From contig JAJNBJ010000004.1 of the NCBI GenBank assembly GCA_021155965.1, forward strand, positions 124,001 to 188,000: a stretch of 64,000 nucleotides of DNA. Reading direction: 5' to 3'. The translations under genes were made by a program, and so were the position numbers. The DNA is from Flavipsychrobacter sp. Lineage in GTDB: Bacteria > Bacteroidota > Bacteroidia > Chitinophagales > Chitinophagaceae. Below are positions 49,544 through 57,877 of the stretch, one piece after another; positions within the stretch are counted from its first letter, which is position 1, and every line of letters starts with the position of its first letter. Below the pieces are notes generated by a model. It searched no databases, was not told the DNA's origin, and saw only the letters and a list, made by a program, of their open reading frames with translations.

Positions 49544-52513
49544 TTAGAATTTCCTCAACAGGGTGACATAAACGTCGAACTGGTTGATATGAGCAGGGGC
49601 GCCAAATTCATTTTCCCCGATCTTCTGGTTATACCATGTGCCAAACAGGCCCAGCGAAGTGCGGTAGTGGAAGGTCTTGTTATAGCCAACCCCTGCGCTC
49701 ACTGTCTTATAATTGATCGTTTGCCCCAGGTAATATGTACGACTGAAATCATCGGGGCCATTACCGTAACCAAGTATTGTAGCGAAATAATCAGCATGCT
49801 TATTCATATAATACCTTGAGGTAAGCACACCGGCCCCAAAAACTCTTACTTCATTGCTGCTGTTGGTAAATTGTGTCGCATAACCGCGCAGGCTAAAGTA
49901 CATATCCTTATGCTCCTTGGCTATACCAAGCATACCTGCCAAAAACTGCCCGGTATAGGTCACACCACTGTCCGATTTCAGGTAGCGCCCGCCAATTTCG
50001 GCCGACCATCCTTTCTTTAGGTAAACAGTAAGTGCACCGGCGATCCTGTAAAGCGGGAAAATGCCGGGGTCAGACAGGCCACTCTTGTTGTCTAAAAGAC
50101 CTGTAGTGTATCTTTTCTGCGGGTTATAAGAGCCCGAAAGGTTAATCCCTATCAGCTTGGCTATGGTATAGTTCCCCTCAAGGCCAAACTGCATGCCGGA
50201 GCCTATAAACCTGCCAGCATAGTCAACCCGTGCAGTAACAGAACCGTTTTTAAAGAATCGTGAGTACTGTACTGTGGCAATATGGTTGACACGGGATGCG
50301 GCTGAGTCAATTATCTTAGTGTGCAGGTAAGAGAAACCAAATTCATTTTTCAGCCTGCGGCTGAAGAGGTACTCAGTATAATCTATTATTGCCGGGTCGT
50401 TAGGCGTTATTTTCAGCAATGTATCTGCATTCAGGTAGGCGTCATTCCACATCAATTGATTTTCATAGACCTGAGCCTTTTTCATCAGGAAGAATGTGTT
50501 ATTGGGGTATAATGTCCTTCCCCTGTTTATCAGGTTCAGCGCCTCGTCCCATTTCGTCTGGTCCATCAGCAGGTTAATGGTGTAGTACAATGGTAATGTA
50601 TCCTTAGGTGCTACCTCCAGCGCTTTGTTGAATTGTACGAGCGCTTCATCTTTTTTGTCTGCAGCAAGAAATTGCTTGCCGTAGCCGGTAAGCTGGTCTA
50701 CGTAAGTGCTGCGGTATTTAAGATTGTACGGATAGTTGGCATAAAGGTCGCTGGTAATAGCAAGTGCTTCCTCAAACCTGCCTGCCTCTGCAAGTACAGA
50801 AGATTTCTTTAGCTTGAACTCCCTGTTATCAGGATAGTGGGTCAATGCCTGCTCAGCATAATGTATTGCTGAATCAAAGTTTTTATTGGCTGCATACAGG
50901 TTAATGATGTAGTTCAGTGCATCTGCATTCTCAGGCTGTTTTTCCAATATCTCCTGCAGTATCGGTATAGTACCGTAATAGTCGTCATACTGCATACTCT
51001 GGCGGCTTGCCTGCAGCGATTGTTCCACAAATGCCACCAGGTATTTGCGGCTGTTCGGGTACCTCGACAGTAACTGTTTAGATATAAGTGCAGCTTCTGA
51101 GTAACGCTGGTATGCTTCCAGCGTCGCTGATTTTCTGTACAGGTATTCTTCGCTTCCGGGATAATAGGTAAGTGCTTCGTCTATTGTATGCAGCGCTTCA
51201 TCATACTTTTTTTGCTGAGAGTAAGTGCTGATAAGGTAATTGATAGCAGCCTTGTTAGAGTGTTCGTAGAACAATACCGATTTCAATGCTATCTCAGCAC
51301 TGTCAAACTCCTGGCCGTTAATAAAGTCTTTTGCAGCAAGCGTTCTCAGCTCAATGAAGTTAGTTTTATTGGCTTTTGATGGATTATTCTTGTACAGTTT
51401 TTCTGCAATGCGTGACGCAGGCATATACTGGCGCATATTTTCCAGTATTGCCATTTTTTTGGTCAGCAGATCGCGGTCGTTAGGGTAATGTTTCAGCCCG
51501 TTGTTTGCCCAGCCCAGTGCTTCTGAAAGCTGTCCGCGGCTTATGGCTATATTAGTTACATAATTAAGTGCTTCGCGGTTGGCAGGCTGCCGGTCAAGCA
51601 CCGCCTGGAACTGCAGGTAAGGGTCAGTTTTCATATAATACTGGCCTGCTTCTGTACGCATATATACGTTCAGCTTCTGCACTTCGCTATTGGTAGGGTA
51701 GAGCTTCATCAGCTTTTCTATAACAGCTATTGCCTCTACATAACGTGACATTGATTCGAGGATGCTTACTTTCTTCATCAGGAACTCATAAGAGTTTGGT
51801 GATGATTGTAACGCCCTGTTCACATAAGCCAGCGAGCTTTCGTAGTTGCCAGACCTGACATCCAATGAGAATACCGCCTGCAATGCTTCTTTGTTCAGCG
51901 GGTCTTGCTCCAGCACGGCTTCATACGATCTTTTTGCTATTTCTATATATCCGCGGTGCGAATACTGGCGCGCCAGCGTTAATTTATAATCAAGGTAAAC
52001 GCTTCGTATATACGAATCTGTGGAATAGCGTTCAAACAGGTAGTCAGCAAGCTTGGTGCTCTCTATCCAATCGCCCTCCTTGCTGTATATATCCAGCTTT
52101 TTCAGCAGCAGGTCACGGTCGTTGGGGAATTGCTTCAACCCCATGTCGGCATACTCCAGCGCCTGCAGGTAGTTACACGCAACCGTTTCTATGTTAACAA
52201 GGTAGATATATGCATCCTTGTACTTGGGGTTCTTCTCTATCACATAGTTCAGCTCTATGCGCGCGCTGTCCGTTTTACCGGCAAGCCCGAATGCTTTACC
52301 TAAAAGGAGGCGAATATCAAGGTTTCGGGGAGAAATGTCCTTGGCCTGGTTCAGCAGAGATACGGCCCTTTGGTAGCGCTTGGCTTCTATTTCTTTCTTC
52401 GCCTGCTTATATAGATCATCCGACGACTCCGTTTTCTTCAGCCACTGCGCCTGGACCCCTCCACAGAAGAGTATAAGCAGCACACACAGCACTGATTTTA
52501 CAGTTGATGCCAT
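49544..52513 (-). CDS. TPR-repeat protein with C-terminal YaiO-type outer membrane beta-barrel
   Basis: The 989-residue protein has signal peptide MASTVKSVLCVLLILFCGGV. Residues about 30-720 consist of roughly 20 TPR-like units (DRDLLLKKLDIYSKEGDWIE, NREALNYVTNIAISRGQLSE, DNREFKLKKSSVLAEAGRFE). Residues about 745-989 form a YaiO-like barrel (HIATVQYSRFFKNGSVTARV, YRIAGALTVYLKKGWSAEIG, TYYLGQTINYKTVSAGVGYN) ending in Phe (VTLLRKF). The TPR-plus-barrel layout is that of outer membrane exporters of exopolysaccharide systems (compare PgaA/BcsC), with the GT2 synthase gene 69 bases upstream. Polysaccharide export is inferred from this pairing. Confidence 0.88.
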   Translation of the reverse strand: MASTVKSVLCVLLILFCGGVQAQWLKKTESSDDLYKQAKKEIEAKRYQRAVSLLNQAKDISPRNLDIRLLLGKAFGLAGKTDSARIELNYVIEKNPKYKDAYIYLVNIETVACNYLQALEYADMGLKQFPNDRDLLLKKLDIYSKEGDWIESTKLADYLFERYSTDSYIRSVYLDYKLTLARQYSHRGYIEIAKRSYEAVLEQDPLNKEALQAVFSLDVRSGNYESSLAYVNRALQSSPNSYEFLMKKVSILESMSRYVEAIAVIEKLMKLYPTNSEVQKLNVYMRTEAGQYYMKTDPYLQFQAVLDRQPANREALNYVTNIAISRGQLSEALGWANNGLKHYPNDRDLLTKKMAILENMRQYMPASRIAEKLYKNNPSKANKTNFIELRTLAAKDFINGQEFDSAEIALKSVLFYEHSNKAAINYLISTYSQQKKYDEALHTIDEALTYYPGSEEYLYRKSATLEAYQRYSEAALISKQLLSRYPNSRKYLVAFVEQSLQASRQSMQYDDYYGTIPILQEILEKQPENADALNYIINLYAANKNFDSAIHYAEQALTHYPDNREFKLKKSSVLAEAGRFEEALAITSDLYANYPYNLKYRSTYVDQLTGYGKQFLAADKKDEALVQFNKALEVAPKDTLPLYYTINLLMDQTKWDEALNLINRGRTLYPNNTFFLMKKAQVYENQLMWNDAYLNADTLLKITPNDPAIIDYTEYLFSRRLKNEFGFSYLHTKIIDSAASRVNHIATVQYSRFFKNGSVTARVDYAGRFIGSGMQFGLEGNYTIAKLIGINLSGSYNPQKRYTTGLLDNKSGLSDPGIFPLYRIAGALTVYLKKGWSAEIGGRYLKSDSGVTYTGQFLAGMLGIAKEHKDMYFSLRGYATQFTNSSNEVRVFGAGVLTSRYYMNKHADYFATILGYGNGPDDFSRTYYLGQTINYKTVSAGVGYNKTFHYRTSLGLFGTWYNQKIGENEFGAPAHINQFDVYVTLLRKF

Positions 52514-52532
52514 TGTAGTTGTATTTAATGTT

Positions 52533-52564
52533 ACGTTAGTTAGTTGTTGTTAGTTAGTTGTTTT
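52533..52564 (-). repeat. Tandem 14-base repeat between GT2 and YaiO genes
   Basis: gttagttagttgtt occurs twice in direct succession, inside the short gap between the GT2 and TPR-YaiO genes. Confidence 0.6.
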
Positions 52565-52582
52565 TGTCAGTTAGCGGTAAAC

Positions 52583-54112
52583 TTAACCTGCTTTGACAGC
52601 TGTTCTTCTTTTTGGTTGCGAGAAGCCCTGGCGTTGCATATTGCCCCACGTGTGCTTCTTGCCGATTATAAAATTGAAATATCCCTTAAGCGCAAAAAAT
52701 ACGATCAGCGGGTGGTAGATGAACGGCTCGAGGAATGCCATAAGGCATAGCCCGATCGTCTCTCCCCATGTCTTATAATACTTGAACGTTATCTGGTCCC
52801 ACAATAATGCGATGGTTGTGATCATCACAGAATAGGTGTAGACGAAAACGATCAGGATTATGGCATACGGCCAATTGATCTGTTGCGTTAATATCAGATA
52901 GATATAAAAAAGTATACCTAAAAACTCGATGATCGGAGCCAGAAGCTCGTAAAAGAAGTGGTACGGGAATACAATAAGCCCCATACGGCCGTAACGTGGG
53001 CTGAACAGGATCTTACGGTGGGTACTCATCAGCTGGGCAAGGCCGCGTCCCCAACGGGTACGCTGGCGGCCAAATACTTTCAGTGTGGTAGGCCCTTCCG
53101 TCCAGCAGAGGGTGATAGGCACATATTTTACAGAGTATTTCTTATTGTTGTCCGTCATGAAGGCGCCCATACGGGTAATGAGGTCCATATCCTCCGCCAG
53201 CGATAATGAGTCATATCCTCCTGCCTTAATGGCTATATCCTTATCGAACATACCCAAACCACCCGATACGTTAGGTACTGAATTGATACGGTCCCATCCC
53301 ATTTTCCCTAATACGAAGGCGCGTATGTACTCCATCTCCTGGAAACGGGGGAGGATACGGCGCGGTGGGCGCACCCTTATCATCAGGCCTTCATCCACAT
53401 CGCAGGAGTTTACCATGCGCAGGGTAGCGCCACAGGCAATAACCCTTTTATAATCCTCCTGTATCTGCATATCGCCGTTCACTTCGCGTACCGTGCTGGT
53501 TTCCGCATCCATGAAAGGTTTGATAAGTTTTATTAATGTGTCTTTGTCGAGGATACAGTCCACGTCAGTACACAGGAAGTAGTCATAGATCGCCACATTG
53601 ATACCGGCGTTCGACGCATCCGCTTTACTCTTACCATTTATCTTGTCGATAACCACCAGTTTATCGTAAGCCGGGTTGGTGGATTTAAAAATTCTTTTTA
53701 CCGGTTTGCTCAATAATTTTTCGCGGTAAGCGTAGTCAACCTGTACCAGTTCAAATTCCGAAACAAGTTTTTCCAGCGTGTCATCCGTACTGCCATCGTT
53801 GATGATGATGACCTCGAACTTCGGATAATTAAATGTGAGCAGCGAACGTACGTTGGAGATGATGGTGACACCCTCGTTGAAAGCGGGCGCTATCACGGAA
53901 ATGCCCGGTGCAAGCGGAGATTCGATGATGATGTTGTAATCTGCGTTAGCATTCTTTTTCATGTACCTGCGTATGGAGCCAAGCGACAGGAACGCGAGAA
54001 CGCCATAAGCTATAAGCAGAGAGGTACCATACAGGAACACAGCATATTGAAAGAATATGCCGAGCACATCCCAAAAGGTGCCTCTGGAAAAAAAATCTAT
54101 AATTACTTTCAT
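52583..54112 (-). CDS. Family 2 glycosyltransferase, membrane polysaccharide synthase type
   Basis: The 509-residue protein has one N-terminal membrane helix (residues about 22-45), a GT-A domain and three to four C-terminal helices. Processive-synthase motifs are in place: IINDGSTDDT (D106), KSKADASNAG (D165), CTDVDC (the DxD at 183-185), LAEDMDL (catalytic base near E307/D308) and GRQRTRWGRG (QxxRW at 350-354). This is the pattern of BcsA/PgaC/HasA-like enzymes that polymerise and translocate a beta-linked polysaccharide. No PilZ domain is present, so c-di-GMP control is not indicated. Substrate unknown. It is upstream of the TPR-YaiO gene, probably co-transcribed. Confidence 0.93.
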   Translation of the reverse strand: MKVIIDFFSRGTFWDVLGIFFQYAVFLYGTSLLIAYGVLAFLSLGSIRRYMKKNANADYNIIIESPLAPGISVIAPAFNEGVTIISNVRSLLTFNYPKFEVIIINDGSTDDTLEKLVSEFELVQVDYAYREKLLSKPVKRIFKSTNPAYDKLVVIDKINGKSKADASNAGINVAIYDYFLCTDVDCILDKDTLIKLIKPFMDAETSTVREVNGDMQIQEDYKRVIACGATLRMVNSCDVDEGLMIRVRPPRRILPRFQEMEYIRAFVLGKMGWDRINSVPNVSGGLGMFDKDIAIKAGGYDSLSLAEDMDLITRMGAFMTDNNKKYSVKYVPITLCWTEGPTTLKVFGRQRTRWGRGLAQLMSTHRKILFSPRYGRMGLIVFPYHFFYELLAPIIEFLGILFYIYLILTQQINWPYAIILIVFVYTYSVMITTIALLWDQITFKYYKTWGETIGLCLMAFLEPFIYHPLIVFFALKGYFNFIIGKKHTWGNMQRQGFSQPKRRTAVKAG

Positions 54113-54177
54113 TTGGGTTAGTTAAGTAATTCTATTTCAGTCCTAAGTTATTCACAGATAACTCACAACTACAACGA

Positions 54178-54185
54178 CAAAAATA
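54178..54185 (-). promoter_or_regulatory. TAnnTTTG promoter element of the GT2 gene
   Basis: Minus-strand TATTTTTG, 65 bases before the GT2 ATG. The 264-base gap to the next gene upstream holds nothing else I can identify. Confidence 0.45.
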
Positions 54186-54376
54186 ATATTTATTTTGAAA
54201 CTAAGTAATAATTGTTAGATTAGACCACTTGAGAAGTACCGGATAAGTGTATTTGTAATGTGTAAAATATAGATTTTCAATTGTATTTTAGAGATACTGT
54301 ACTTTTTTTAGCAAGTGTTTTTGTGCATTTCCGTCATTTTGGAAAAATTTTGATAAAATTGAATAGCTCTTTTGGG

Positions 54377-54589
54377 TTATGATAATCCGAAGAACGAATT
54401 GTATTTTTTTAATATTTCGGTGGATTCGCGGATAGCGTCTGCTTCATTGTCGGCGTACACAACCAGCCAGGCGATATATCTTTTCCCCTCTTTTTCTGAA
54501 ATACTGATAATATCTTCCGGGTTTATAATGGGTAATCTTTCAGCCAAAACAGGAATATTGTTCTCGAAGAAAACTTTGAAGTATTTCAT
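54377..54589 (-). CDS. Small cytoplasmic protein of unknown function in the exopolysaccharide region
   Basis: The 70-residue protein reads MKYFKVFFENNIPVLAERLP, then EDIISISEKEGKRYIAWLVV, then YADNEADAIRESTEILKKYN and SFFGLS. It has a compact alpha/beta profile and no signal peptide. It lies between the terminator of the regulator-HEAT unit and the GT2 promoter, on the same strand. I recognise no family; a small accessory protein of the cluster is possible. Confidence 0.6.
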   Translation of the reverse strand: MKYFKVFFENNIPVLAERLPIINPEDIISISEKEGKRYIAWLVVYADNEADAIRESTEILKKYNSFFGLS

Positions 54590-54682
54590 GGCACTTTAGT
54601 GTGCGCGCGAAAGTATTGGTAAGCTGATGATATTCCACTACTACTTTCGTGTGATATTTTACTGTGGTTATATTACTGCTAC

Positions 54683-54716
54683 AAAAAAGTAGAGCCCGGA
54701 TGCATCCCAGCTCTAC
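54683..54716 (-). terminator. Rho-independent terminator of the response regulator-HEAT unit
   Basis: On the minus strand GTAGAGC...GCTCTAC with an inner GGATGCATCC stem is followed by TTTTTT. It separates the HEAT gene from the small protein and GT2 genes, so the cluster has at least two transcripts. Confidence 0.85.
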
Positions 54717-54740
54717 GATATGATTTAATAAAAAGGATGA

Positions 54741-55895
54741 CTAATATTTTATCAGCGGGTTCTGGCAGTGGCGGATGATGAGCTGGTTCTCCTCGTTGGT
54801 GGTCTCCATGATCTCGTTGAGCATGAGGCGGGAGATCTGCGAATTATGCCTGATGATGGCGCGTGCTGCATTCATCTGCACATCAAAGTTGTTGGAGAAT
54901 AAGAATTCGTTCTTCAGGAACTCCAGGTGCTTGCCCGATGCAATGCGGCCTAATGCCTTCAAGGTTTCTATCTGGCAATTCACCGGCTGGCTGGTGTACA
55001 TGCTCACCAGTTTTTCCTCGGCAATTTCTGCGCTCAGCTTGCCCAGGCATTTAATCGCCTCGGCGCGGAAGCGGTGGTCTTTTGTGCCCAGCAGCTCCAG
55101 CACAGACGGGATGGCAGTTTGCTGGTCGTAATAGGCGATCAGTTTCAGGCAGAAGACAACTATGCTCTTGTTGTTGGAGTAGCTTACCCAGCGCGAGAAG
55201 TTGGGGATGGTAATATCTTTTGTAGTGGTGATGATCTTGAACATCTCCATTTGGTCCCACGGCAGTATAGGCTCTGTGGCAACATCGAAGAATTTGAATG
55301 GTTCGTTCTTGCTCAGCTGGATGTAGGCATTACGCGATGCAGCCCTGAGGGTGGGGTTAACACTGTTGGTGAGTGGCAGCAACATGGAGTCGGAGATGGG
55401 GATATCCATTTGTGTCAGCTCCACAAGGGCTTTTATTTTTGTTTCCCACTTAAATGTCCTCAGCTTGGCGAATGAATCTTCCACCAGGTTCATATCTATG
55501 TAGAGCTTGCGCAGCAGTTCGCCTACCTCGCCGCGGAAATTTTTGCGGTAGCGTATCAGTGTATCTATCAGTATCTGCCTTACAGCAGGTTTGCGGAATA
55601 TTTTGTTGGAGAGCGCTTTCTGGTCGAAATGAATTTCTTCAATTGGAATGTCTTTGCCAAGGTTCTCGTTCAGCAGTACCTGCTCGGTAATGAGGTCTTC
55701 TATTATGGGGCTGAGGTGTGCCAGCCTTTTATTGTAAACAGATGAATTATACCTGCGGAACAATATAGAGCCATAGGCTATGAGCGTAGCCATTACCGCC
55801 ACGAAGATCAGAATGAGCGCTATCTCGATGAAGAGCGGCAGCAGGCTGAATTGTTCGTAAGCGAGAAAGAGGAGGTTAGCAAGATCGTTCCACAT
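54741..55895 (-). CDS. HEAT-repeat protein with N-terminal membrane anchor
   Basis: The 384-residue protein has a transmembrane segment at residues about 18-45 (LPLFIEIALILIFVAVMATL, IAYGSILF), placing the rest in the cytosol. Residues about 85-370 are helical repeats of the HEAT type (AVRQILIDTLIRYRKNFRGE, HRFRAEAIKCLGKLSAEIAE, NFDVQMNAARAIIRHNSQIS). Such proteins are usually interaction scaffolds. It lies six bases after the response regulator gene and is followed by a terminator. It may link the regulator to the GT2 synthase at the inner membrane; this is inference from position. Confidence 0.85.
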   Translation of the reverse strand: MWNDLANLLFLAYEQFSLLPLFIEIALILIFVAVMATLIAYGSILFRRYNSSVYNKRLAHLSPIIEDLITEQVLLNENLGKDIPIEEIHFDQKALSNKIFRKPAVRQILIDTLIRYRKNFRGEVGELLRKLYIDMNLVEDSFAKLRTFKWETKIKALVELTQMDIPISDSMLLPLTNSVNPTLRAASRNAYIQLSKNEPFKFFDVATEPILPWDQMEMFKIITTTKDITIPNFSRWVSYSNNKSIVVFCLKLIAYYDQQTAIPSVLELLGTKDHRFRAEAIKCLGKLSAEIAEEKLVSMYTSQPVNCQIETLKALGRIASGKHLEFLKNEFLFSNNFDVQMNAARAIIRHNSQISRLMLNEIMETTNEENQLIIRHCQNPLIKY

Positions 55896-55901
55896 AGCTG
55901 G

Positions 55902-56303
55902 TTACTTTTTTTTCGTAACGAATTGTGTTTTACTGTTTTTGTTGGCTATCAGTTTCCGTATGCGCATCAGCAATTCGCCGGCCATTATTGGTTTTTTCAG
56001 GTAATCGTCGGCGCCGAGGCGGAAGGCCTCTGTGATGGTTTCTTCGTTGCCTACCGAAGATACTACGATGATACCCACATTCCTGTTGCCCTGGTTGTGG
56101 CGCAGCCTGCCCACTACCTCCAGCCCGTTGGCGTGGGGTAGCATGAGGTCGGTAATTACAATGTCAAAAATGGTGTGGTCAAGCAGGTCGAATGCCTCTT
56201 TGCCATCGGTCGCTGTCACCACATTAAACCCATCTTTGTTCAGGATGTTTTTAATGGCTTTGAGCATTATATCGTCATCATCTATTACCAGGATGTTCGG
56301 CAT
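55902..56303 (-). CDS. Single-domain response regulator (receiver domain)
   Basis: The 133-residue protein is a CheY-like receiver with no output domain. The acidic pocket D8-D11 (VIDDDD), the phospho-acceptor D52 (VITDLMLPHANG), S82/S83 (VVSSVG) and the conserved K104 (DYLKKPI) are all present, so it should be phosphorylatable. The C-terminal 20 residues are basic (KLIANKNSKTQFVTKKK). With no DNA-binding domain it probably acts by protein contact, perhaps with the HEAT protein encoded six bases downstream. No histidine kinase is in the window. Confidence 0.93.
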   Translation of the reverse strand: MPNILVIDDDDIMLKAIKNILNKDGFNVVTATDGKEAFDLLDHTIFDIVITDLMLPHANGLEVVGRLRHNQGNRNVGIIVVSSVGNEETITEAFRLGADDYLKKPIMAGELLMRIRKLIANKNSKTQFVTKKK

Positions 56304-56482
56304 ACTTTGTATATACTTAATTGTGAATTAAAGGTATAAAATAGTACGATCACTATTTATATCTATAATGCAAATATCATGTATTAAATCTGAAAAACAA
56401 AAACACAGTAATACGTTAAGTATATAATTACGTGTTTTTATATAATTATCATATGTGTTTTTTAAATTATTTTCCCGAAAGA

Positions 56483-56779
56483 TCAGTTAGCCATATCCCT
56501 GATCTCCAGGATATTTGCCACAATAGTATTGCTTAGTTCATCCTCCAGGTATTCGGGTATCACCTTTACCTCGCCATTCACCATTTTGGGCCGGTCGTCA
56601 TACAGTTTCCAGGTATGGCCGTCTTTTTTAAGCTGCACGCGGTGCGGGATGCCGCAGTTATAATCGGCATGTATCTTTATTTCGCCCACGGTGGTCTGGT
56701 GCGGCTCAAAATGCAGGTGAAATTCAACATGCACAGTGCCGCGCGCAGGCACATTTACCTGGAATTCTCTCAGTTCCAT
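56483..56779 (-). CDS. Small protein of unknown function
   Basis: A 98-residue soluble protein: MELREFQVNVPARGTVHVEF, HLHFEPHQTTVGEIKIHADY, NCGIPHRVQLKKDGHTWKLY, then a helical end DELSNTIVANILEIRDMAN. Beta-rich N-terminal two thirds, no signal peptide. I recognise no family. Monocistronic by position: 179 bases from the regulator gene and preceded by about 1.1 kb without genes. Confidence 0.65.
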   Translation of the reverse strand: MELREFQVNVPARGTVHVEFHLHFEPHQTTVGEIKIHADYNCGIPHRVQLKKDGHTWKLYDDRPKMVNGEVKVIPEYLEDELSNTIVANILEIRDMAN

Positions 56780-56957
56780 AAAAGACTTTTAATTGGTTCC
56801 CAAGTTAAAGACTATGGGTAGAATATCCAAGCCCACACCGAAGCACCCGGCCCGGTTTGTATAGCCCGGTGTTTTTTGCGCATTTTCCGCCATTTTTTTT
56901 TGGGGAGCATCCGGTTCTCTTAAATTTATGGTTATCATAGTATTTGTATATTTTTTA

Positions 56958-57000
56958 TTGCGCACTATTTGCGCATTCTTTGCGCACTTTTGCGCATTTT
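56958..57000 (+). repeat. Phased TTGCGCA motif array, copy 2
   Basis: TTGCGCACTAT, TTGCGCATTCT, TTGCGCACTT, TTGCGCATTTT: four units at 11, 11 and 10 bases. The first three units parallel the array at 12176-12209. Confidence 0.6.
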
Positions 57001-57078
57001 TGTTACACGTAAGTTGTAAGTGGTAAGTCATAGGTGATTGGCTGTGGGTTGTTTTGGTTTCTGTATCGGTAATTTGTT

Positions 57079-57139
57079 TAACCGCAAAGGCCCCCGCCAA
57101 GGCGGGGCTGGCTGCTAAGAACCGCAGAGAGCCGCAAAG
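57079..57139 (+). repeat. CCGCAAAG-type dispersed repeat with internal hairpin
   Basis: aaccgcaaaggcccccgcca, then aggcggggctggctgctaag, then aaccgcagagagccgcaaag. The CCCCGCC/GGCGGGG part is a strong hairpin. Related to the CGCAAAG repeats at 33461-33496. Confidence 0.55.
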
Positions 57140-57495
57140 TTTTGTTGTGTGTAGCATAGTAATTGGGGTTGTTACTGTGTAAAGTTCCGCAGGAAATTTT
57201 TGGTGAAAAAATTTAATTTCCATGACGGTACACCCGTGACGGAAAATAGTTTGCGCTGTGGAAGCGGGTTTCGGCGGTTTGTGAAAATTTTTTGTATTGA
57301 AAAACTTTTGTGGCAAAAGCTGCCGGTGCAACCGGTACTTTTTTTCGGTATATTGTGGGAAGTGTTACAATGGTTATTTTGGGGGTTAAATGTGTGTGCT
57401 GTGTGCGATTACCTGTAGAAGCAGGATGCGAAATATGGGCTGCAGATATAATAAATGAGGCAAGGTAATAAACATGAACTAACCGCTCCGATGCC

Positions 57496-57540
57496 GCCGG
57501 GTACCCGCTAACACACGGGCTATGCTATGGGAGACCCGGC
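57496..57540. other. Nested GC-rich hairpins
   Basis: gccgggt (57496-57502) pairs with acccggc (57534-57540), and inside it cccg (57504-57507) pairs with cggg (57516-57519). The surrounding DNA is AT-rich. It could be a structured RNA element, but no promoter or terminator was tied to it. Confidence 0.3.
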
Positions 57541-57877
57541 TTAGACGGAAAAATACAAAGCAATATTTTCAACTTTTCAAAGCCCCCGCCAGATCGGTAA
57601 TTGCGTCATATTGCACAACCTGCTAATAGAACAGCTATTATACAAGATATAAAGAAAATAAATACCGTTTTTTAACTATGCGCTACCGCTAAATGACGGT
57701 ACGAAAATACCGCTATTTAACTGTATATAAATCTCAATAACATTTTAGAGATTTATGTTCAGTTAAATATACCCTTTATGCTGCGCCATGAAACCCAATA
57801 TTTATACGTGCTCCGAACGTGAATTTCCTTCATCTCGCCACACCATCCATTTTCTCACCTTTAAAACTTTAATAAAT

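Larger units (their letters stand above)
56780..57877. other. 1.1-kb intergenic region without a recognisable gene
   Basis: It contains a phased TTGCGCA array (56958-57000), an ACCGCAAAG/CCGCAAAG repeat with a CCCCGCC...GGCGGGG hairpin (57079-57139) and a strongly structured stretch (57496-57540). A 180-codon frame on the minus strand translates the repeats and is not regarded as real. Confidence 0.6.

Noticed and set aside
56789-57331. 180-codon frame on the minus strand
   Set aside because: It translates the CCGCAAAG hairpin repeat and the TTGCGCA array; composition is not protein-like.
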